From positions 3,779,766 to 3,843,765 of the forward strand of contig NZ_CP109901.1 in the NCBI RefSeq assembly GCF_033095805.1: a DNA stretch of 64,000 bases. Reading direction: 5' to 3'. How positions within the stretch are numbered: the stretch's first letter is position 1; every line of letters begins with the position of its first letter. Positions 43,882 to 57,211 of the stretch are shown here, piece by piece. The position numbers were made by a program, and so were the translations under genes. Source of the DNA: Serratia sp. UGAL515B_01. Lineage in GTDB: Bacteria; Pseudomonadota; Gammaproteobacteria; Enterobacterales; Enterobacteriaceae. The notes under the pieces are model-generated. The model had not been told where the DNA came from, did no database searches, and was given only the letters and a program-made list of their open reading frames with translations.

Positions 43882-44505
43882 TTACTTTTGCTCACTCAAA
43901 AACTTAACAACATCAGCAAATTGCTTCGTATAAGCATCCATTGAGCTCGTATCTAGCCCATCATTTTTGACCATATATTTGCCATTTACAAATATCGCTG
44001 GGACACCACGTAACTGCAAATCCTCTGCCGCTTTCTGCTGTTGAACCACGAGAGATTTCACTACAAAACTATTAAGTGCAGCGTCATACTCTTCGGCAGA
44101 TACTCCGGCCTTGATAAATACATTGCGGATATCATCTGGGGTTCGTAAGGTTTGAGTCTTCTGAACGGCTTCAAACATAGGATGAGTAATTTTGTCTTCC
44201 ACTCCCAAAGCCATCGCCACAGCCCAGGCCTGAGTCAACTCTTTACCCATTGGCCCCAAGAATTCCACATGGTACTTAGTCATCTTTGTCCCTGCGGGCA
44301 GTGCTTTTTTCACTGCATCAGGGATGCGGTAAATCTCTTCAAACTGATAGCAGTGTGGGCAATAGAAAGAGAAAAACTCGAGTACCTGTGGCTCACCTGT
44401 CACAGGTTTATCCAAAGTGATGTATTGAGTACCATCGCTAAATTGCGCAGCAGAGGCACTGAATGCCATCACGATACCAACGAGCGCCAATAAAATTTTC
44501 TTCAT
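43882..44505 (-). CDS. dsbA: Periplasmic thiol:disulfide oxidoreductase DsbA
   Basis: Introduces disulfide bonds into exported proteins. The ATG at 44505, with GGAGAG upstream, gives 207 residues; a TTG three codons earlier sits too close to that site. The signal peptide is MKKILLALVGIVMAFSASA with cleavage before AQFSD. The active site CPHC is at 49-52 of the precursor (30-33 mature), and the cis-Pro loop is RGVPAIF. It is the last gene of yihD/srkA/dsbA on this strand; in E. coli srkA-dsbA are co-transcribed under Cpx control. Confidence 0.96.
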   Translation of the reverse strand: MKKILLALVGIVMAFSASAAQFSDGTQYITLDKPVTGEPQVLEFFSFYCPHCYQFEEIYRIPDAVKKALPAGTKMTKYHVEFLGPMGKELTQAWAVAMALGVEDKITHPMFEAVQKTQTLRTPDDIRNVFIKAGVSAEEYDAALNSFVVKSLVVQQQKAAEDLQLRGVPAIFVNGKYMVKNDGLDTSSMDAYTKQFADVVKFLSEQK

Positions 44506-44534
44506 AAAACTCAACTCTCCATTATTTTAAGGTA

Positions 44535-45521
44535 TCAATACATTGGCATCAGCTGCAGAGGCGGTTCCTGTAACAGCTTAACCTGTTCAATAAATGCGGC
44601 GGTCTGAGATAGCCAAAAATCAGACTCCACCATCCACGGAAAATTTCTAGGGAATGCAGGATCCTGCCAGCGGCGAGCTACCCAGGCCAGATAATACACC
44701 ATGCGCATCGCCCTAAGTGGTTCAATCAGCGTCAGTTCCCGCTGATCGAATTCGGCGAATTCACTATAAGCTTCCAGTAAAATGTCTAATTGCATCAGTT
44801 GCTCGCGACGTTCACCGTGCAACAGCATCCACAAATCCTGTATTGCTGGCCCATTACGTGCATCATCAAGATCAACGAATAATGGTCCATCACGCCACAA
44901 AATGTTACCCGGGTGGCAGTCACCATGCAGACGTAGCGGTTGCCAATTCGGCTGCCAATGCGGCTTAATGGCAGCAATAAGCGTATCGGTAGCGTGTAAA
45001 AAAGCATCTCGCTGTGCCTTGGGTACCAAATCACAGCTGGCCAAAACCTGCCGTGGCGCAGCGAGATACTCCTCAATTCCCATAGTCGGTCGCTCAATAA
45101 ACAGACTCTCTCTGCCAACTTGGTGAATACGGCCAAGAAAACGGCCCACCCATTCCAGTTGTTCAAGATTGTCTATCTCATACTGCCTACCACCCACGCT
45201 CGGAAATACGGTAAAAAGGAATCCTGCATGCGTGTGCAAGGTATTTCCTTGTAAAACAAGTGGCGCAACAGCTGGAATTTCGTTTTGAAATAAATCGTAT
45301 GCGAACTGGTGCTCTTCATCAATTTGCACTGCACTCCAACGCTCAGGCCGATAAAACTTCACTACATAACGTTTACGATCTTCATCCATAAACTGATAAA
45401 CGCGATTTTCATAACTATTCAGCGCTGTCAGCCCAGAATCTATGCGTAAACCAACTCCCTCCAATGCATCCATAATCAGGTCTGGAGAAAGGGTTTCAAA
45501 ATTAAATGCTGAGCTGTTCAT
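44535..45521 (-). CDS. srkA: Stress response kinase SrkA (YihE/RdoA)
   Basis: Ser/Thr protein kinase of the choline-kinase-like fold that protects against stress-induced death. It has 328 residues as in E. coli. YVVKFYRPERW carries the ATP lysine, LRLHGDCHPGNILWRD the catalytic loop, and VDLDDARNGP the metal-binding DxD. It is 29 bp upstream of dsbA on the same strand, an arrangement shared with E. coli. Confidence 0.95.
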   Translation of the reverse strand: MNSSAFNFETLSPDLIMDALEGVGLRIDSGLTALNSYENRVYQFMDEDRKRYVVKFYRPERWSAVQIDEEHQFAYDLFQNEIPAVAPLVLQGNTLHTHAGFLFTVFPSVGGRQYEIDNLEQLEWVGRFLGRIHQVGRESLFIERPTMGIEEYLAAPRQVLASCDLVPKAQRDAFLHATDTLIAAIKPHWQPNWQPLRLHGDCHPGNILWRDGPLFVDLDDARNGPAIQDLWMLLHGERREQLMQLDILLEAYSEFAEFDQRELTLIEPLRAMRMVYYLAWVARRWQDPAFPRNFPWMVESDFWLSQTAAFIEQVKLLQEPPLQLMPMY

Positions 45522-45611
45522 AACAACCGTTCAGTCCGCCAGATGACAACACAGTGCCAAGAATGAGAAATAGTAGGACTAATCCCACTACTGGATGGCT
45601 CATCGTCAATG

Positions 45612-45881
45612 TTAATCTTTTATCACGCCGCGAGCACGTAACAACGCAGTTTTAAAATCTTCTTCGTAGTCTTTCTTCAAGCCCGGGATCTGATCAGTAT
45701 TAGCGCTACCGCGCATCTTTAAGTGATAAATCAAAATGTCGTCACTGAGATCGGCTAAATTCCCCTGAAATCCCGCCTCTTTAGCCAGTTTTTGCAAAAA
45801 CTGAATCAGATTGAGATCTGGTTCCTGTTGCCAAGCAGGCTGAAGTAGCTCGATTAATTCATTTACACGATGCGTTTTCAT
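45612..45881 (-). CDS. yihD: Conserved small protein YihD
   Basis: An 89-residue cytosolic protein of the DUF1040 family with unknown function, the same length as E. coli YihD. The ATG at 45881 gives MKTHRVNELIELLQPAW, in line with E. coli; 11 further upstream codons are not conserved. LADLSDDILIYHLKMRGSA and DYEEDFKTALLRARGVI are the family core. Divergent from mobA. Confidence 0.93.
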   Translation of the reverse strand: MKTHRVNELIELLQPAWQQEPDLNLIQFLQKLAKEAGFQGNLADLSDDILIYHLKMRGSANTDQIPGLKKDYEEDFKTALLRARGVIKD

Positions 45882-46032
45882 TGCAATATCATCCCGTAAT
45901 GCGAATAAACCCACAAGTTAACAGGCTTGCTCCCGCAGTGAAAGAAGCAGGTTGTCAATAAAGGTAAATCCTGCTCTCTGAGCATGTTTAGCGCTACAAT
46001 CGGGCATTATTAACGAGGCAGGATGATGATTT

Positions 46033-46623
46033 ATGCGTGCAGATATAACTGGCGTTATCTTAGCAGGTGGACGTTCTATCCGAATGGGGGGCGAGGATAA
46101 GGGATTGATTCAGTTGGGTGATAAAGCTTTATATCAACACGTACTAAAGCGATTAATACCGCAGGTAAACCATGTGATCATCAGCGCTAACCGCAACTTG
46201 CATAGTTACCAGAAAAGTGGTTTACCGGTCGTCAGTGACTCAATGGCAGATTACCCTGGCCCGTTAGCCGGTATGTTGGCAGGGCTTACCTATGCACGCA
46301 CAGAATGGGTAGTCTTTACTCCCTGTGACGTACCTGATTTTCCCATCAATCTAGTAGAAAAACTTTGGCAACATAAAGATAAAGCACTCGCCGCCTATGC
46401 AAGTGATGACCAACGTGATCACCCAACGTTCGCTCTACTACACACTAGCCTTGTTAAGGAAATAACTCATTATCTGGTTCAAGGGGAAAGAAAATTGATG
46501 TTATTCATGGCTGCGGTTAATGCAAAAAAAATTATATTCAGTAGTCAACAAGATATATTTCGCAACTTGAATACTCCTAACGATTGTCAGAAATGGCTAC
46601 AGGAAAAAGGAATAAATCAATGA
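46033..46623 (+). CDS. mobA: Molybdenum cofactor guanylyltransferase MobA
   Basis: Transfers GMP to molybdopterin to make the dinucleotide cofactor of DMSO-reductase-family enzymes, including formate dehydrogenases. It has 196 residues. The nucleotide-binding LAGGRSIRMGGEDKG is at 10-24, and TPCDVPDFP holds the metal-binding Asp. Its TGA overlaps the mobB ATG (ATGA). The C-terminal half is AT-richer and more divergent than most of the window. Confidence 0.95.
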   Translation: MRADITGVILAGGRSIRMGGEDKGLIQLGDKALYQHVLKRLIPQVNHVIISANRNLHSYQKSGLPVVSDSMADYPGPLAGMLAGLTYARTEWVVFTPCDVPDFPINLVEKLWQHKDKALAAYASDDQRDHPTFALLHTSLVKEITHYLVQGERKLMLFMAAVNAKKIIFSSQQDIFRNLNTPNDCQKWLQEKGINQ

Positions 46624-47147
46624 AAGGCTCTTTACCTCCGTTATTGGCTGTAGCCGCATACAGCGGTACAGGCAAAACGACGCTTCTTAAACAATTAATA
46701 CCGCTACTAAAACAGCAACAGGTGCGTGTTGGTCTGATTAAACACACTCACCACAATATGGAGGTGGACACTCCAGGTAAAGATAGTTATGAACTGCGTA
46801 AAGCGGGTGCAGAGCAAACATTAGTCGCCAGCGATCGACGCTGGGCATTAATGACGGAAACGCCAGAACAAAAAGCGCTGGATCTAAAATACTTGGCCAG
46901 CAGATTTGATGGTAGCAAAGTAGATTTGATCCTAGTAGAAGGATTCAAGCATGAACCAATCAATAAAATTCTTCTTTATCGTGAGGAAATAGGGAAACCT
47001 CTAGCAACCATGTTGGATAAGTACGTTATTGCCGTAGCCAGCGATAAGAAAATTGAAAAATTAGCACTACCGCTACTGAATATCAATCAGCCTGAAATGA
47101 TCGCCCTGTTTATCACCGAATGGTTGGTAAGGAGAAACGGATGGTGA
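46620..47147 (+). CDS. mobB: Molybdopterin-guanine dinucleotide biosynthesis adapter MobB
   Basis: GTP-binding protein that assists MobA; it is not essential in E. coli. The start at 46620 overlaps the mobA stop and gives 175 residues. The P-loop AAYSGTGKTT is at 12-21, LIKHTHHNMEVDTPGKDS follows, and VEGFKHEPINKI is characteristic. It converges on the 5S end of the rRNA operon, as mobB does with rrnA in E. coli. Confidence 0.95.
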   Translation: MKGSLPPLLAVAAYSGTGKTTLLKQLIPLLKQQQVRVGLIKHTHHNMEVDTPGKDSYELRKAGAEQTLVASDRRWALMTETPEQKALDLKYLASRFDGSKVDLILVEGFKHEPINKILLYREEIGKPLATMLDKYVIAVASDKKIEKLALPLLNINQPEMIALFITEWLVRRNGW

Positions 47148-47197
47148 TTTTTTCCTTTTCAGGTTTTTTACGAAATCAAAATTCTCTAGATAAGCAA

Positions 47198-47225
47198 AAA
47201 GCCCCATGCTTTCGCATGAGGCTTT
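47198..47225 (-). terminator. rRNA operon terminator
   Basis: On the minus strand a hairpin, GCCTCATGC / GCATGGGGC (47201-47222), is followed by five T (47200-47196). It lies 15 bp after the 5S gene. Confidence 0.88.
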
Positions 47226-47237
47226 CGACCTTATTTG

Positions 47238-47357
47238 ATGCCTGGCAGTGTCCTACTCTCGCATGGGGAGACCCCACACTACCATCGGCGCTACGGCGTT
47301 TCACTTCTGAGTTCGGCATGGGGTCAGGTGGGACCACCGCGCTATTGCCGCCAGGCA
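47238..47357 (-). rRNA. rrf: 5S ribosomal RNA
   Basis: A 120-nt gene; on the minus strand it begins TGCCTGGCGGC and ends GCCAGGCAT, with the GTGGTCCCACCTGACCCC core. It is nearly identical to E. coli 5S. Transcribed with the 23S gene, 117 bp downstream of it. Confidence 0.97.
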
Positions 47358-47474
47358 AATTCTGTTTCATCCCAACCGCTCACGCTTCTCTCGCGTGCAG
47401 CCATCAGAACCAATCCGGAACTTTCGCTGAAAACCGACTCTTTTCTCTCAAATCCAAAACACCTTCGGTGTTGT

Positions 47475-50384
<2,910 letters not shown>

Positions 50385-50518
50385 TCACAACCCGAAGATG
50401 TTTCCATCGTTCGTGCTGCAAACATTTGAGAGACTCTCTGACAGGTTAGTCCTTATCTCAATACTTTTACGGAGAGATAAGTTTCAGCTGTCAGGTTTCA
50501 ATTTTCAGCTTGTTCCAG

Positions 50519-50532
50519 ATTGTTAAAGAGCA
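50519..50532 (-). promoter_or_regulatory. Spacer boxA antitermination site
   Basis: TGCTCTTTAACAAT on the minus strand, the standard enterobacterial rrn boxA, in the tRNA-Glu to 23S spacer. It recruits Nus factors. Confidence 0.85.
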
Positions 50533-50602
50533 ATATCTTAAACACGACTCGAAAGTCATCTTTAAGATATTCGGTGATAATGTCTTTCACTCATTATCGA
50601 AT

Positions 50603-50678
50603 TGGCGTCCCCAAGGGGATTCGAACCCCTGTTACAGCCGTGAAAGGGCAGTGTCCTAGGCCTCTAGACGATGGGGAC
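50603..50678 (-). tRNA. gltU: tRNA-Glu (anticodon UUC)
   Basis: A 76-nt tRNA with encoded CCA. The acceptor stem is GTCCCCA with TGGGGAC, the anticodon loop CTTTCAC gives TTC, and the T-loop is GTTCGAATC. As the only tRNA in the 16S-23S spacer it marks the Glu-type rRNA operons (rrnB, C, E, G in E. coli). The symbol follows E. coli rrnC by neighbourhood. Confidence 0.97.
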
Positions 50679-50883
50679 CCGAAATTTGCTTATCGAATCA
50701 CCGATTCGATAATTTCGGGTAAAGGTGAGATTTTTCAAGAAAAATCGAGCGCCATTGTGATTTGTCACTGCATTTGACAGCCACAAACCGCACAGCACTT
50801 AACCACCCATACCACAGGTTTTTTGCTCATTACTTTTCATCAGACAATCTGTGTGGACACTGCACTCAACTAATATCTTTAGG

Positions 50884-52425
<1,542 letters not shown>

Positions 52426-52589
52426 AAAGCTTGATTTGCTTCAACTCGTGAAGCGATGCTCGAAAATTAACTTTCGTAATAATTCATTCGCATGAATTAC
52501 TGCTTGGTCACTCTTCAAGACTTGATATTTTTTTGCTGCCTAAGCAGCTGGATATCGTCTTGTGAGTGCCCACACAGATTGTCTGATAA

Positions 52590-52603
52590 ATTGTTAAAGA
52601 GCG
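52590..52603 (-). promoter_or_regulatory. Leader boxA antitermination site
   Basis: CGCTCTTTAACAAT on the minus strand in the 16S leader, the expected rrn leader boxA. Confidence 0.82.
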
Positions 52604-52641
52604 TTGGTTACCGGAAACTTTCACGGTAACGCGGGAGGCAG

Positions 52642-52669
52642 ATAATACGCTTTCCCGCTGAAGAGTCAA
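52642..52669 (-). promoter_or_regulatory. rrn P2 promoter
   Basis: On the minus strand TTGACT (52669-52664), 16 nt, TATTAT (52647-52642), closely matching E. coli rrn P2 (TTGACTCT-AGCGGGAA-GCGTATTAT). Confidence 0.9.
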
Positions 52670-52773
52670 GCCATTTTCTTATTAAGAAGTGGTGTTTTCA
52701 CCGGCTTGCTGCTTCCTGCCTGGGCAACCTGCTTTGCTATAAAGAAGTCGTTGTTCCCGGTCAGTGGAGGCGC

Positions 52774-52801
52774 ATTATAGGGCGTTCTAAAAACACCGCA
52801 A
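52774..52801 (-). promoter_or_regulatory. rrn P1 promoter
   Basis: TTGCGG (52801-52796), 16 nt, TATAAT (52779-52774), followed by the GC-rich discriminator GCGCCTCCACTGAC as in E. coli rrn P1. An AT-rich UP-element-like tract (TTTTTTTAAATTA) lies just upstream. Confidence 0.92.
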
Positions 52802-52955
52802 CCCCTAATTTAAAAAAATGTTTCAAACGCGGTTTTTTTCAGCAAAACGCTGCACAACGCGGCGTTTTGCCCCTGTTTCTCGAAAAATTTAAAAAAATGC
52901 GGGCGCTCCGTAGCGTAAAATGAAAAGGAACAATGCAAGTCGAGGAATTGCAGCC

Positions 52956-53645
52956 ATGAAATTTGATGCTCAACAACAGGCCGCTCAGCGTAACCTTTCT
53001 TATCTGCTTGCAGAAAAACTTGGCCAACGGATCCTGGCAGGTGAATATCAGGCAGGTAGCATCCTGCCTGGTGAAATGGAATTAGGAGAACAATTTGGCG
53101 TCAGCCGCACTGCAGTTCGCGAAGCTGTAAAAATGCTGGCAGCAAAAGGTATGTTGTTGCCACGCCCACGCATTGGCACCAGGGTGATGCCTCAGAGTCA
53201 ATGGAACTTTCTCGATCAAGACTTGCTGACATGGTGGATGACTAAGGAAAACTTTACTCGAGTGATGCAGCATTTTCTTATCCTGCGAACTTCGCTTGAA
53301 CCTCAAGCCTGTTCACTGGCCGCGGCCAAAGCAAGCACACAGCAAAAAGCGCAACTAATCTCCTTAATAGCAGAGATGCGAGCATTGCATATTGATTTCG
53401 ACCGCGAACGCTGGATTGAAGTTGATACTCAGTATCACCAACTGATTTACGAGGCCAGTGCTAACCCATTTCTAACCTCGTTCGCTAACCTGTTCAGTTC
53501 CGTCTATCAGAGCTATTTTCGGGCAATTACAGGTAACGAAGTGATCAAACTGCATCATCATCAGGCGATCGTAGATGCCATTGTGGCTGGTGACAGTAAC
53601 ACCGCACTCACAGCATGCCAGACGTTGCTTCACGATAATGGGTAA
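52956..53645 (+). CDS. yieP: GntR/FadR-family regulator YieP
   Basis: A 229-residue transcription factor (E. coli YieP 230). The N-terminal winged helix-turn-helix (about 15-85) has ILPGEMELGEQFGVSRTAVREAVK, and the all-helical FCD domain follows. The ATG at 52956 (GAGGAATTG upstream) matches the E. coli start; 12 extra upstream codons are rejected. It lies between the rRNA promoters and hsrA, as in E. coli, and reads away from the rRNA operon. Confidence 0.93.
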   Translation: MKFDAQQQAAQRNLSYLLAEKLGQRILAGEYQAGSILPGEMELGEQFGVSRTAVREAVKMLAAKGMLLPRPRIGTRVMPQSQWNFLDQDLLTWWMTKENFTRVMQHFLILRTSLEPQACSLAAAKASTQQKAQLISLIAEMRALHIDFDRERWIEVDTQYHQLIYEASANPFLTSFANLFSSVYQSYFRAITGNEVIKLHHHQAIVDAIVAGDSNTALTACQTLLHDNG

Positions 53646-53801
53646 ACTCATCACTGTTTACATATATATACCTACAGTTATCCCCGTTGCTGGTATGTTG
53701 GCGACGTGGTTCCTGCCTGGAGCTCGAGATCGTCACCTTCATGCAATTTAATCTATAAAAAAGATGATAGGGATGAAGTTAACATTAAATCAGGAATGAC
53801 A

Positions 53802-55220
53802 ATGACAAAATCTGCACGCAGCATGGCTGGGTTACCTTGGATAGCTGCTATGGCTTTCTTTATGCAAGCGTTGGATGCCACCATCCTCAATACTGCCTTG
53901 CCTGCCATTGCAAAAAGTCTTGAACGTTCACCATTAGCAATGCAGTCAGCCGTTATCAGCTATACCTTGACGGTAGCGATGTTGATCCCGGTCAGCGGTT
54001 GGTTGGCGGACCGATTTGGCACCCGCAGAGTATTCATTTTAGCTGTTTCACTTTTTACTCTTGGCTCACTATTATGTGCCCTCTCCCCAACATTGAGCTT
54101 TCTGGTAACTTCACGTGTGCTACAAGGGATTGGTGGTGCCATGATGATGCCAGTAGCACGTTTGGCGCTATTACGTGCTTACCCACGCAGTGAGCTGCTC
54201 CCCGTTCTGAACTTTGTTACCATGCCTGGCTTGGTCGGCCCGATCATGGGGCCGCTGCTTGGTGGTTGGTTGGTCACCTATGCAACCTGGCATTGGATAT
54301 TCCTGATTAATATTCCAATTGGGTTACTCGGCATTATTTATGCGCGCAAGTACATGCCAGATTTCACCACACCAAAGCGCCCATTTGATTTCAAGGGTTT
54401 TATACTATTCGGCCTGAGTCTGGTCTTGGTCTCTACCGGTTTAGAACTGTTTGGCGAACAGGTGCTTGCTAGCTACATTTCTTTGGGGATATTTCTCAGC
54501 GGTTTTGTCATGCTGTTCGGCTATATCATTCACGCTCGTCGACATCCCCAACCTCTTATTGGATTGGATCTTTTCAAAACCCGTACCTTTTCCGTCGGTA
54601 TTGCCGGTAACGTTGCTTCACGCTTAGGCACAGGTTGCGTTCCTTTCCTGATGCCTCTGATGTTACAAGTAGGTTTTGGTTACTCAGCGATAATCGCGGG
54701 TTGTATGATGGCCCCAATGGCTGTGGGGGCACTCACGGCCAAGTCTACTGTCACCCAAGTACTGCGTTGGTTTGGCTACCGTAACACGTTGGTTGGCAAC
54801 ACTATCATCATCGGTGTGTTAATTGCTCAATTTTCACTGCAGAGTCCGGGCATGTCATTCTGGATCATGATATTGCCGCTGTTTGTCCTGGGAATGGCAA
54901 TGTCGACACAATTTACCGCCATGAATACCATCAGCCTAGGGGATCTCAACGATACCAATGCCAGCTCAGGTAATAGCGTGCTCGCCGTTACCCAGCAACT
55001 TTCTATTAGCTTTGGCGTGGCTGTTAGCGCGGCCGTATTACGTTTCTACGAATCGATGTCCATCGGTACCATGATCGAACACTTTCACTATACCTTTATT
55101 ACCATGGGGATAGTGACCATCGCCTCTTCCCTGGTTTTTATGCTATTGAAAAAGAAAGATGGCGATAACCTGATAACCGGCAAAGACAAACAAAGAAAAG
55201 AGGCTAAAGCCACAGGTTAA
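53802..55220 (+). CDS. hsrA: MFS transporter HsrA (DHA2 family)
   Basis: A 472-residue, 14-helix drug/H+ antiporter-type membrane protein (E. coli HsrA 475). The ATG at 53802 is 7 nt from an AGGA site and follows the family start (SMAGLPWIAAMAFFMQALD). Motif A GWLADRFGTRR and motif C GPIMGPLLGGWL are present. Its natural substrate is unknown. It converges on rbsR, and the two stop codons overlap. Confidence 0.94.
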   Translation: MTKSARSMAGLPWIAAMAFFMQALDATILNTALPAIAKSLERSPLAMQSAVISYTLTVAMLIPVSGWLADRFGTRRVFILAVSLFTLGSLLCALSPTLSFLVTSRVLQGIGGAMMMPVARLALLRAYPRSELLPVLNFVTMPGLVGPIMGPLLGGWLVTYATWHWIFLINIPIGLLGIIYARKYMPDFTTPKRPFDFKGFILFGLSLVLVSTGLELFGEQVLASYISLGIFLSGFVMLFGYIIHARRHPQPLIGLDLFKTRTFSVGIAGNVASRLGTGCVPFLMPLMLQVGFGYSAIIAGCMMAPMAVGALTAKSTVTQVLRWFGYRNTLVGNTIIIGVLIAQFSLQSPGMSFWIMILPLFVLGMAMSTQFTAMNTISLGDLNDTNASSGNSVLAVTQQLSISFGVAVSAAVLRFYESMSIGTMIEHFHYTFITMGIVTIASSLVFMLLKKKDGDNLITGKDKQRKEAKATG

Positions 55221-56218
55221 CGGTAACCAACCGAGGCACGCTCCACCAGTTCAGGCGTCAACACTAAAACCTGAGCTTCACGCTCGGGGTTTTGCAGGCG
55301 ATCGATTAAGGCATCAACCGCCAATTCCCCCAGCGAATCTTTTGGCTGGTGAATGGTGCTAAGCGGTGGGGAAAGATATTTGGCCAACTTAATATCATCA
55401 TAACCCATGACAGCCATGTCATCTGGCACCACCAACCCAGCTTGATACAACGCTTGATAGACACCCACAGCAACCGCATCATTACCAGCAAATACCGCAT
55501 GAGGCGGCTCAGCCAAGGCCAAGAGCTGTTTCATTGCATTTACGCCACCTTCAAACTCAAAATCGCAATGCACTTCATAACCCGGTAAAATTTCAAGACC
55601 AGCACGATGCATTGCGCGGCGATAGCCATCCAAACGATGGCGTGCGGTGGTTTTATCTGCTGGCCCGGCGATACAGGCAATGCGGTGGTAACCACGAGCT
55701 ATCAGATGATCGGTAGCCATTTCACCACCCAGCAACGAGTTATCCTGAATGATATCGTTGGCTCCTTCGAATGGCGCCCAGTCCATCATCACTATAGGCA
55801 GAGAAGGGTAGCGGCTCAGTGCATCCTCTGAAGGGCGGTGGTTTTCAGTGCACATCAATAACAAACCATCGACGCGTTTTTGCAGCAATGTTTCCATACT
55901 GCGATTCATTCGTGCCGCATCTTCCTCAGTATTGCACAGGATTAGGCTGTAACCACGTTCATAGCAACTGCGCTCAACCCCACGCACGACTTCAGCATAA
56001 AACGGATTGTTGCTGGAGGTAACTAACATACCTATGGTACGCGTAGTATTAAGTTTTAAACTACGCGCCAGTGCGGAGGGAGCATAGTTAAGCTGTTCAA
56101 CGGCGGTCATCACTTTGTTACGGATACTGTCACTGACAAAACGATTATTATTAATCACGTGTGACACTGTCGAGGTAGAGACACCCGCCAGGCGAGCAAC
56201 ATCTTTCATGGTGGTCAA
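55217..56218 (-). CDS. rbsR: Ribose operon repressor RbsR (LacI family)
   Basis: Represses the rbs operon until ribose binds. The 333 residues have an N-terminal LacI helix-turn-helix (MKDVARLAGVSTSTVSHVIN) with hinge helix (APSALARSLKLN), then a periplasmic-binding-protein-like sensor domain. The start overlaps the rbsK stop by 4 nt. It is the last gene of rbsDACBKR, as in E. coli. Its operator is probably the dyad at 61044. Confidence 0.97.
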   Translation of the reverse strand: MTTMKDVARLAGVSTSTVSHVINNNRFVSDSIRNKVMTAVEQLNYAPSALARSLKLNTTRTIGMLVTSSNNPFYAEVVRGVERSCYERGYSLILCNTEEDAARMNRSMETLLQKRVDGLLLMCTENHRPSEDALSRYPSLPIVMMDWAPFEGANDIIQDNSLLGGEMATDHLIARGYHRIACIAGPADKTTARHRLDGYRRAMHRAGLEILPGYEVHCDFEFEGGVNAMKQLLALAEPPHAVFAGNDAVAVGVYQALYQAGLVVPDDMAVMGYDDIKLAKYLSPPLSTIHQPKDSLGELAVDALIDRLQNPEREAQVLVLTPELVERASVGYR

Positions 56219-57150
56219 CTGTTTGACTCCTGCTGCTGCAGAAAGGCGTCAATTTCTTCACGCCACGGCACCGAAGACTGAGCACCTGGCCGGGTGACAG
56301 CAATCGCGGCAGCCGCGTGAGCAAAACATACCGCATCATTCATGGTTTTACCTTCAAGCAGGCCGGTCACCAGCGCACCATTGAACGTATCACCCGCGGC
56401 AATGGTATCTACTGCTGTGACCTTAAAACCCGGAACCAATCTGCCATTGCCGTTTTCACTTAACCACACCCCACGGCTACCAAGCGTGATAATCACACAG
56501 CCGACCCCCTTATCATGCAACACGTTGGCAGCACGAGCGGCGTCTTGGTCATCATCGATCGCGATCCCCGTTAACCGTTGAGCTTCAGTTTCATTCGGGG
56601 TAATCATATCAATCATCGCCAAAAGATCGTCAGGTAGTTCACAGGCTGGTGCTGGATTGAGGATCACCTGAGTGCCATGCTGTTTTGCCAGTTTGGCAGC
56701 GGCTATCACCGTTTCAAGTGGTGACTCCAACTGCATTAACAGTGCGTCCGCATTGATAATCGTCTGTCGATAACGATTGATATATTCCGGTGTAACCGCC
56801 GCATTAGCACCTGCATCAATGCCAATAACATTCTCACCTTCTGCATTCACAAATATCAATGCAACACCGGTAGTACTTTCAGCAACGGCTTCAATTGGAT
56901 GGGTATCAATGCCATCGGTAGCCAGTTGCTGACGAATACGTTCACCAATGTCGTCAGCTCCTACGCAGGCAATAAACGCGATATTCGCGCCACTGCGCCC
57001 AGCGGCTACTGCTTGGTTAGCCCCTTTACCACCAAAAGCAACTTTATACTGCTTCCCGATGACCGTTTCACCTGGCCGGGGAAACTGTTCGATATTGAGG
57101 ATATGGTCGGCATTGATGCTGCCCAAAACCACCAGTTGGCCTGTTTCCAT
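56215..57150 (-). CDS. rbsK: Ribokinase
   Basis: PfkB-family kinase that phosphorylates ribose to ribose 5-phosphate. The ATG at 57150 (AGGGA upstream) gives 311 residues (E. coli 309); 12 upstream codons are rejected. GSINADHIL and FGGKGANQAVAAGRSGANIAF form the sugar site, and VDTIAAGDTFNGAL holds the catalytic Asp and anion hole. Confidence 0.97.
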   Translation of the reverse strand: METGQLVVLGSINADHILNIEQFPRPGETVIGKQYKVAFGGKGANQAVAAGRSGANIAFIACVGADDIGERIRQQLATDGIDTHPIEAVAESTTGVALIFVNAEGENVIGIDAGANAAVTPEYINRYRQTIINADALLMQLESPLETVIAAAKLAKQHGTQVILNPAPACELPDDLLAMIDMITPNETEAQRLTGIAIDDDQDAARAANVLHDKGVGCVIITLGSRGVWLSENGNGRLVPGFKVTAVDTIAAGDTFNGALVTGLLEGKTMNDAVCFAHAAAAIAVTRPGAQSSVPWREEIDAFLQQQESNS

Positions 57151-57211
57151 CGCATTGATCCCTGAAATTTTGCGCCGCCGTAACACCCAGCGCCGGTGGC
57201 GCAGAGATGAC

